A stretch of DNA of 64,000 bases from Adineta steineri. Taxonomy: Eukaryota; Rotifera; Eurotatoria; Adinetida; Adinetidae. The first letter of the stretch is position 1; every line of letters starts with the position of its first letter. Shown piece by piece: positions 57,393 to 64,000 of the stretch. Position numbers and translations under genes: made by a program. The stretch is taken from contig CAJNOI010000039.1 of the NCBI GenBank assembly GCA_905250115.1, positions 62,001 to 126,000 on the forward strand, given 5' to 3'. The notes under the pieces were generated by a model. The model was not told where the DNA came from and searched no databases. It worked only from the letters and a program-made list of their open reading frames with translations.

Positions 57393-60300
57393 AACATAAG
57401 CTGCTAAAACTAATTCCGTATATTTTATTTTTCTAGAGTCGTGTTTCTATCACCACCGGCGATACGTCAGACATACTATTAACTGTAATTATTTCTATTG
57501 AGACGATAAATATCATTAATTTTCGTATTGTATAATACAGAATAATCTCATCTTTTTGGGGAGAAAATTAGATTTAGATTTTTTCTATCTAACTAACTCT
57601 ATTTTCATTTATGACGCATGTCAATATTTTGTCGAAAGAAAAGAATTGATATCTCCAACAGAAGCGTTAATATATCTAGTATTGAAAGAAATACGTACAT
57701 ATTTTTGTTTATCAACATTTGCTTGTTCCATATCTTTAATATAATTTTGTTCCTCATATCCAAATATATAAATATCCAACGTATGCTCTTTATTTGCCTA
57801 AGATAGAAAAGTATTTCCCCGATTGTTCATTTTTCTAATGTGCATGTGTATTAGAAAATATAACAAAATGTGCATACTATTATATGATAAATGTGAATTG
57901 ATTTTCTAGAATAAAATTTTTAACAAAACAGAAAGAATACCGCATGCACAGATTGAAGTAATCGCATACCACTCGATATCTATGATTAAAGCGTTATATC
58001 ATAGAAGCAAAAGCATATTCCTCGGAGGCGTATACATCAAATCTATCTATTAATAATCAATCAACTTACAGCTGCTGTTGTTGTTTTTAATTTTGTTCCT
58101 GAACTAAAGGCAATAGCTGAAAGTGTCTTATAAAATTTGTGATAATCATGACTAGTTTCCCATTCACGACATAATTGCTAATAAAATAATAAAATTTTTT
58201 GTTTTGTTTAAGAAAAAAACAATTTCTTTTTCTATATTACTTGAATACGTTTTTCTTTTTGTTCGAGACGAGTATATTTTCGATGAAGAAGTGTTAATTC
58301 TGATTTTAATTTTGAATCACCGGGTAAAGTTGAATTTGAATGATTAACTGGTAATAAATTTGTATTATCTTGTTTTTGTTCAATTTTTTTTAAATCCTAA
58401 AATCAATTTAATATCAAAAATAAATATTTTATATTTTATAATATTACTCGAGTTGTCATTTTCAATAAACCAGTATCTGGTTTACTTTCTTCTTGTACAG
58501 CAAGTACTTGAAATATAATACAACCATTTTCAAAAAAATCTAACCAATTCTATAAAACAAAACAATTTTAATAATAACGATAAATTATATTGTTGATTTT
58601 TACATTATCAACATTTGGTATTGTAATAATGCGTGATTGTTTGATATTAGCACATACGGTATGACGACAAATAACATTTGTTTCACTGAATTCTAATTCA
58701 TTGAAAACTTTGTAACGTATTCGTAGACCTTTATTATAACGTTCATCATTTATTTCAATAAAACGCATAAATATCTAAAAATTTGATTTATTTATCTTTT
58801 ATTTCATATTTTAATGTAAGATAAATATTTACTTTAAAACTATATGATTTATCAAGAAGTTCTTCAGGTTGCTCAACAAAATGTTCTTCATTTAATACTT
58901 TACCATTCGGTGAACATGGACAAAGATTAATACTTAAACGACCTTGTTCCAAACCCTTCAAATTTTAAAATTAAATATTTATATTGTTTCAAAAAAAAAT
59001 TTTTCTAGTCGTTTTTATAGAGTAAAATGAAAAGGCACATTACAATAACGTTAATCATGTCAGGTGAGCAATTACTAATATAACTAATGTTTAATTTAAG
59101 AAGTATGCCTATGAGAAAATGTAGGTCAGCGAGGAAACAATCTTCTAAATTAAGAACATTAATAGTCAAAGCGACGTAAAATAAATGAAATTTCTACATC
59201 AGTAACCATCACGCAATTTTATTTCAATGAACTTCTCAATAAATTGTTTTGCAAGGGTGTCAATCTAAATAAAATGCTTTCTTTTCAAGAACATTGAAAA
59301 TTGTACGAGTACTTATAGGATTCAAAATCTCGAATATTATCCTAACAGAAATATTAAAATCGTTTAGTAAATACTTACCTTATAATCTACGATACAAATC
59401 TCATCAGCAAAATCAAGTGAATAAGCTAAGCTTTGAAGAAATACATTAGCGGTACCAAGTAAAAGATCTTCAACAGGTTCCCAAAATCTACAAAGACAAA
59501 AAAACGTTTTTTTCGTCGCTATATTTACTAATAATTTCTTACGGATCATCTTCTTTCGCGATATATAAAATTTCTTCGTCTCCATCTAAAAATTTTTGAT
59601 AATGTTCCTAAAAATATCATTAATATTCAACGAAAAAGAAATTCATTTATTTTTACTTTAATAATAAAACTTCGATTAACAAATTTCACATCATCCCAAT
59701 ACCAAACATTTTGATTAAGTAGATTTTTCATTTTAATCATTATCCTTTATAAAAAAAAAGAAGACAAATGAAGAATATTTATATTGAATGAAGAATAATT
59801 TATATTTCTACTTGGATCCTTTGACTACTACACCAACCCATGATGAAATTGGCATAAGAACAGTTTCAAATACACGATATTTATTAAGTTCTTCACTTAT
59901 TGCATTTATTTCTGATAATAATGGTAATAAACTTAGAATCTTTTCTTGAATTTCTTCTTGTTCAACAGTTAAATTATTTCCTAATGAATAGCCTTTTGCT
60001 TTAGCTATTTCTTTTTGCGCAAATTCCCATGTTATTACAGCTGGTAAATCTTCTGATGATTCTTTTTCATTTAGTACATTTAAATATACATAAACATGAC
60101 TTGCACCAAATAAAATACGATCTTTATGTTGAAGTTTTGTTGCTCTAGAAATCATATATACATAAGATTCATTTTATTCAAATCTAATTTATTTTACCCA
60201 TTTAAATTATATCCATTGACTTTTATTTTCGAACCAGATTCACCTGGAATTAATTCATGACTAGTCGAATTTACACGTCGAATAATAGCATGATGTTCAA

Positions 60301-63300
60301 GGATATTTAAACCATTAAAACATATTTTTGAATTTCGATTACCAATTGTAATTTCATCTGTATTTAAACAATGGCAAATAACATAAGATAACATGGGATC
60401 TTCATTTAAATTAGCAAGACATGGAATCTTTTTGTCTAATGGAATCGAAGATTGTTTATCATTTGATTGAGCTTGTTTAAGCTAAAAGAATAATTAATAA
60501 AGAGTTCAATTTATGTGTTCTCTATGTTTTCATTACACTATCCCAGATCTCATGTATCGATTATATGTATATGTTTTCTTCTCTAGGTTTCTGTAATCAT
60601 TATCTCTTTTACTTTCCGGTAATTATGTGTCTTTTTGATCTATGAGTAGACCGTGTTTGATTCAGAACAAAGTATGTGATAACCTTTCACAATTACCGAT
60701 ATATTATATTACATTGTTTTCAACACTGATATGGTAAATGTTAACAATATTATTTATATATTTGGCAATTTGCTCCGTTAGAGACACAGACGTAGATATT
60801 TTAAAATTTGTTTTGACTGTTTTTTTTAGAAAAACAGCTGTAGACGCTAAGTGTTTTATACTTGAAGTAAGTGTACTTCACCTGACAAAGGCACGTGTTT
60901 TCATTGAGATTCCCGGGATACACCTGCTCACCTATCTTGATTACACTGATTAACTCTTCTTTTTCATTAACTATAATTATCTTTAAGCAAAGAAGGAAGA
61001 CAGTGAAACGTTAATTAAATTGGTAATTTTACATGTTTCCTACTCATATTTTTCTTTTTTATCCATCGAAATCTACGATCTATAATCAAATGAACTCCTA
61101 ATTGGAAAGAAGGATATTACCGCACTAATTTTCTCAGTTGAAATGCAGTAGAACTTCTTTTAGTGACGGACACAGGACATTTTAAAGAGAATATCGTTCA
61201 GCAAAGAAAGAGGATAGATGATCAGACTATAAAATTTTAAGTAAAAATTAGTTTTAAATGGGAGCGCGATCGTACTCTCTACATTTTCCTAAATCCACTT
61301 TTGAGTTACTTATTTTAGTTAATAATGTTTTCGAGTATATCTATTTTTTTTATAATTTACAATAAACGTAGGTTACCTTTAGATCCCAGGATGTCTTCGA
61401 ATTTTGTAAAATCTGTTGATTCGCTTGTATTTGTGAACGAATTTCTTCTTCCATCTCTTTTCTCATTAATTCAATATCTTGATTTGTCATACCAGGTTGA
61501 ATTTCTAATTGTAGATTATATTTTCCTGTATCAATCAATAATTTTAATCGATCATTTTCTTCCTATAAAATAAAAGAAACTCTCATTAAAATGTTTTTTT
61601 TTACTTCCCCATATTTATCTATTATACTTTTAATTCACGAACTAATTTTTCCATTGGATTTTCATTAACAACGACTGTATTTTTAATACGTTTAACACGA
61701 TCAGCAAAACGTAATGTACCTAATGTTTCATCAAAGTTAACATCCGCTGGTGATAAAGCAGCTATCATAACCGTTTTGCTATTGCCACCTAGTGCATTTT
61801 GAAGTAATTTTGTTAATACGGATTCTCGATAAGGTACAACAATTTTTCGTTTTGTTCCTGATGATATATCAGCTAATGCTGATATAACATTTCCTAATGT
61901 TGATAATGATTTATTAATATTTGTACTTTCTTTTAATCTATCTCCAGTTGCTCCTGTACTAGAATTTCTTTCCGAACCTTAAATAAATATTTTATAATAG
62001 TTTATCATAGTTTTAAAAAAAAACTTTTACCAGCTAAATCAACAAGATTAATAACACTTGTCTTTTTTGTATCACCATGTACATCTTTAATGAATTGATC
62101 GAAATATATTGTAACCAATGTATGTGCACGACTACTTGTTGCATTCATATTTGTTGCAGCTATCGTTCGATTTTGTGTACCTTCAGAAATACGATGTTCA
62201 ATATCAGTATAACTACCTACAGGTACAACTCGAAGACCTTGCGGATAGAAATAACCTGATGTCGGATGTTGTCGAATACTAAGCCCTATAATAGTTTTAT
62301 TATTAAAATATTTCTATAGAATATGTATTGAGGATGTCTACCTCCTTTAGGAAAATCTTGAGTTAATAAATCTCGAACTTGTTCATTGTATATTTCCATC
62401 ATAGATACACCAACTTCATAACGCTAAAAATAATAAGATATGACAGGAGAAAATTCTTTGACCTATTTTATTATTCAAAAAAGATCAAAAAAACAGTTAA
62501 TGCTTGAAATAGTTGAAAATTTTGACAATTATAAATTTATAAGTACCAAATTAATATGACAGGTCTGAAGAGCATGACATATCCTTGATTTTGCTATCCC
62601 TCGAATGTTTTAAAAAATCAATAATAAAATATTAGTGTACTATGTATATCCCTGCGAATGTACTTTAAAATCTTTTAAAATAATTATTAATTGATAATCT
62701 ATTTTCATCGTACGCTAAGACTTTGAATAGTAATTAACTGCTCCGTATATTAACTAAGCCGCTATAAGGCTATTTAAATAAAAGTAAAAATAACGTAGAA
62801 AAGTACGTTTAAAATAATCTCATGCAATTATTAATTTAAATTTGTAACAATAAGTACTTACAGTCGATGAGTTTTTTGTTTTTTCTATTTGCTGAAATAA
62901 TTCATCGCATGCAATTGGAATGATTCCACTGGAAGAAAATAGATATTAATATACAACAAAACAAGAATATTATTTGTTACCGATTAGCACCATAGCCAAT
63001 CATTGAATAACTTTTTCCGGAACCTGTTTGACCATATGCAAATAATGAACAATTAAAACCTAAACAAAAATAAAATATGCCAGGATATTATGTCAAACTT
63101 CTTTTTTTGTACCGTCAAATGCATTTTTTATAACATCACGTCCAAGATCATCAAAAACTTTTTGTTGCGAAGCATATGGTGATGAAGAACTACTAGGTTC
63201 CAATATTCCTGTAGGAAGTTCTGTAAAACCATCATGAGACCTGAAATCAAATTTTCAGTTTTATAAGATTTTATAAATTTTTTCAACTTACCAATATGAA

Positions 63301-63688
63301 TGATCAAATGAAAACTATAATTTATTGTTAGAGAGAAGAGTTAATTTTTTTAAATTTATGTTATTTCAAAAAAACTTACTTGTTTTGCTTCGTCTTCTAG
63401 AAAAGAAATGAGAAAAGAAGTTAATTTAATTTATAAATAAGAAAAACTTACGTGATAATTTTGGATCACTAATAAATGTTGATTGTCCATGCATTTTAAT
63501 GATAAGTTTTGCATTCCGATCTTTTTCCCTATATAATTTCAAAGAAAATGATTACTTCAAAAGTTAAAGTATAATTTTACCGTTGATTAAATGGACGTAC
63601 ACGTACAGCAACTTTAATACTAATACAGAAGAAAATATTTCAAAGAAAATTTAAGATAAAACTAGATGACTTACGATTCTTCAGACAT
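56677..63688 (-). CDS. KIF28: KIF28/KLP-6-type kinesin-3 motor with C-terminal CaaX-like tetrapeptide
   Basis: Twenty-four exons on the minus strand (5' to 3': 63675-63688, 63581-63619, 63452-63528, 63380-63396, 63292-63314, 63113-63240, 62981-63059, 62862-62928, 62342-62423, 62028-62285, 61628-61977, 61377-61562, 60198-60481, 59812-60144, 59657-59744, 59543-59607, 59379-59487, 58833-58955, 58604-58774, 58448-58549, 58241-58396, 58070-58177, 57699-57797, 56677-57036), 1105 aa, every junction in phase. The motor (about 5-375) has [15 protein letters not shown]-loop [21 protein letters not shown] (switch I) and [12 protein letters not shown] (switch II). A short coiled coil follows, then an FHA domain (about 455-560: [27 protein letters not shown]). 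[18 protein letters not shown] and [20 protein letters not shown] match the KIF28/KLP-6 stalk. There is no PH domain. The Ser/Asn-rich tail ends CTIQ. KLP-6 works in sensory cilia in nematodes. Confidence 0.93.
57361..57390. repeat. (GA)n microsatellite in KIF28 intron
   Basis: About 15 perfect GA units inside the intron between the last two exons of the kinesin gene (57037-57698). Simple repeat; on the transcribed strand it is a (TC)n tract. Confidence 0.95.
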
Positions 63689-64000
63689 TTTTTTGTTTGA
63701 ATATGAATATTTAAAAGAGTAAAGAATGGGGAAATGTTTATTAGCAACTGTAAAAGAAGACGATATATTTAAAAAAAGAGAAAGTAAAAAAAATGAACGA
63801 TGTTGAATATAGAAAGACAAATAACAGTGTAAAAAAGAAACTGGAAAGAAATACAAAAATAAGAAAGTAAAGGAAATAGTATGTCATGATTAATTATATG
63901 TTCTTTAAAGACAATAAGATAGAAGTAGAAAAGTAAATTAAATTTTTTTTGAAGTTTTTCAAGGAAATAGTACACTGGAATTTTATATTTAAAGCAAATA
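63689..64000. other. upstream region of KIF28-like gene, to window end
   Basis: About 310 bp, AT-rich, beginning at the kinesin start codon. It should hold the promoter or 5' untranslated region. Minus-strand open frames here are low-complexity and unsupported. Confidence 0.4.

Noticed and set aside
60738-60953. Plus-strand open frame inside a kinesin intron
   Set aside because: Non-conserved hydrophobic peptide in an 895-bp intron, without splice or promoter evidence.
1-64000. tRNA or rRNA genes, CRISPR arrays, virus-derived genes
   Set aside because: No convincing box A/box B pair with a cloverleaf, no spaced identical repeats, and no reverse transcriptase, integrase, capsid or envelope motif recognised by eye. 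A tRNAscan or profile search could still find something faint.

Overview
The window is a metazoan chromosome segment. Base composition is strongly AT-rich, most introns are about 45-100 bp with GTAAGT-like donors and TTNAG acceptors, and the genes are animal families (HES, ARNT, kinesin-3, SGLT, TMX1, PAPS transporter, peptide-type GPCR). A small AT-rich spiralian genome, most likely a bdelloid rotifer, fits best; this is inference from composition and gene content. I rebuilt 18 protein-coding genes by hand from splice sites, with reading phase checked across every intron. One 10-N assembly gap lies at 3092-3101.

Left part (1-20 kb), mostly plus strand: a FAM110-family gene; a signal-peptide plus single-TM protein with a cytoplasmic PPPY motif; a rhodopsin-type GPCR; an unrecognised serine/asparagine-rich coiled-coil protein on the minus strand; then two plus-strand genes only 11 bp apart, a stand-alone protein that looks like a dynein-heavy-chain stalk and microtubule-binding domain and an EFCAB2/DRC8-like axonemal protein. 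These are followed by a short cullin made only of cullin repeats, with no cullin-homology or neddylation region.

Right part (20-64 kb): eleven consecutive genes on the minus strand. They are a hairy/E(spl) repressor ending in WRPW, a TMX1-like ER thioredoxin, an SGLT-type SLC5 cotransporter, a CIA30-domain protein, an adenylate kinase 2 with a C-terminal extension, a PAPS transporter (SLC35B2), an intronless CgeB-like glycosyltransferase, ARNT, a two-RRM hnRNP A/B-D-type protein, a PDZ protein, and a 24-exon KIF28/KLP-6-type kinesin-3 ending in a CaaX-like CTIQ.

Mobile DNA: three non-autonomous DNA-transposon-like elements lie between genes. One is a 1.2 kb element with about 130 bp imperfect terminal inverted repeats (25.0-26.2 kb), one a 1.2 kb fold-back element with arms of about 415-507 bp (28.4-29.6 kb), and one a 0.7 kb Tc1/mariner-like element (37.6-38.3 kb). 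No convincing tRNA, rRNA, CRISPR or virus-derived gene was seen.

Several genes point to cilia or microtubules (FAM110, the dynein-stalk-like protein, DRC8, KIF28), but apart from the 11-bp pair nothing shows that they act together. The best candidates for something undescribed are the stand-alone dynein-stalk/DRC8 pair, the cullin-repeat-only protein, the CaaX-ended KIF28, and the intronless glycosyltransferase.
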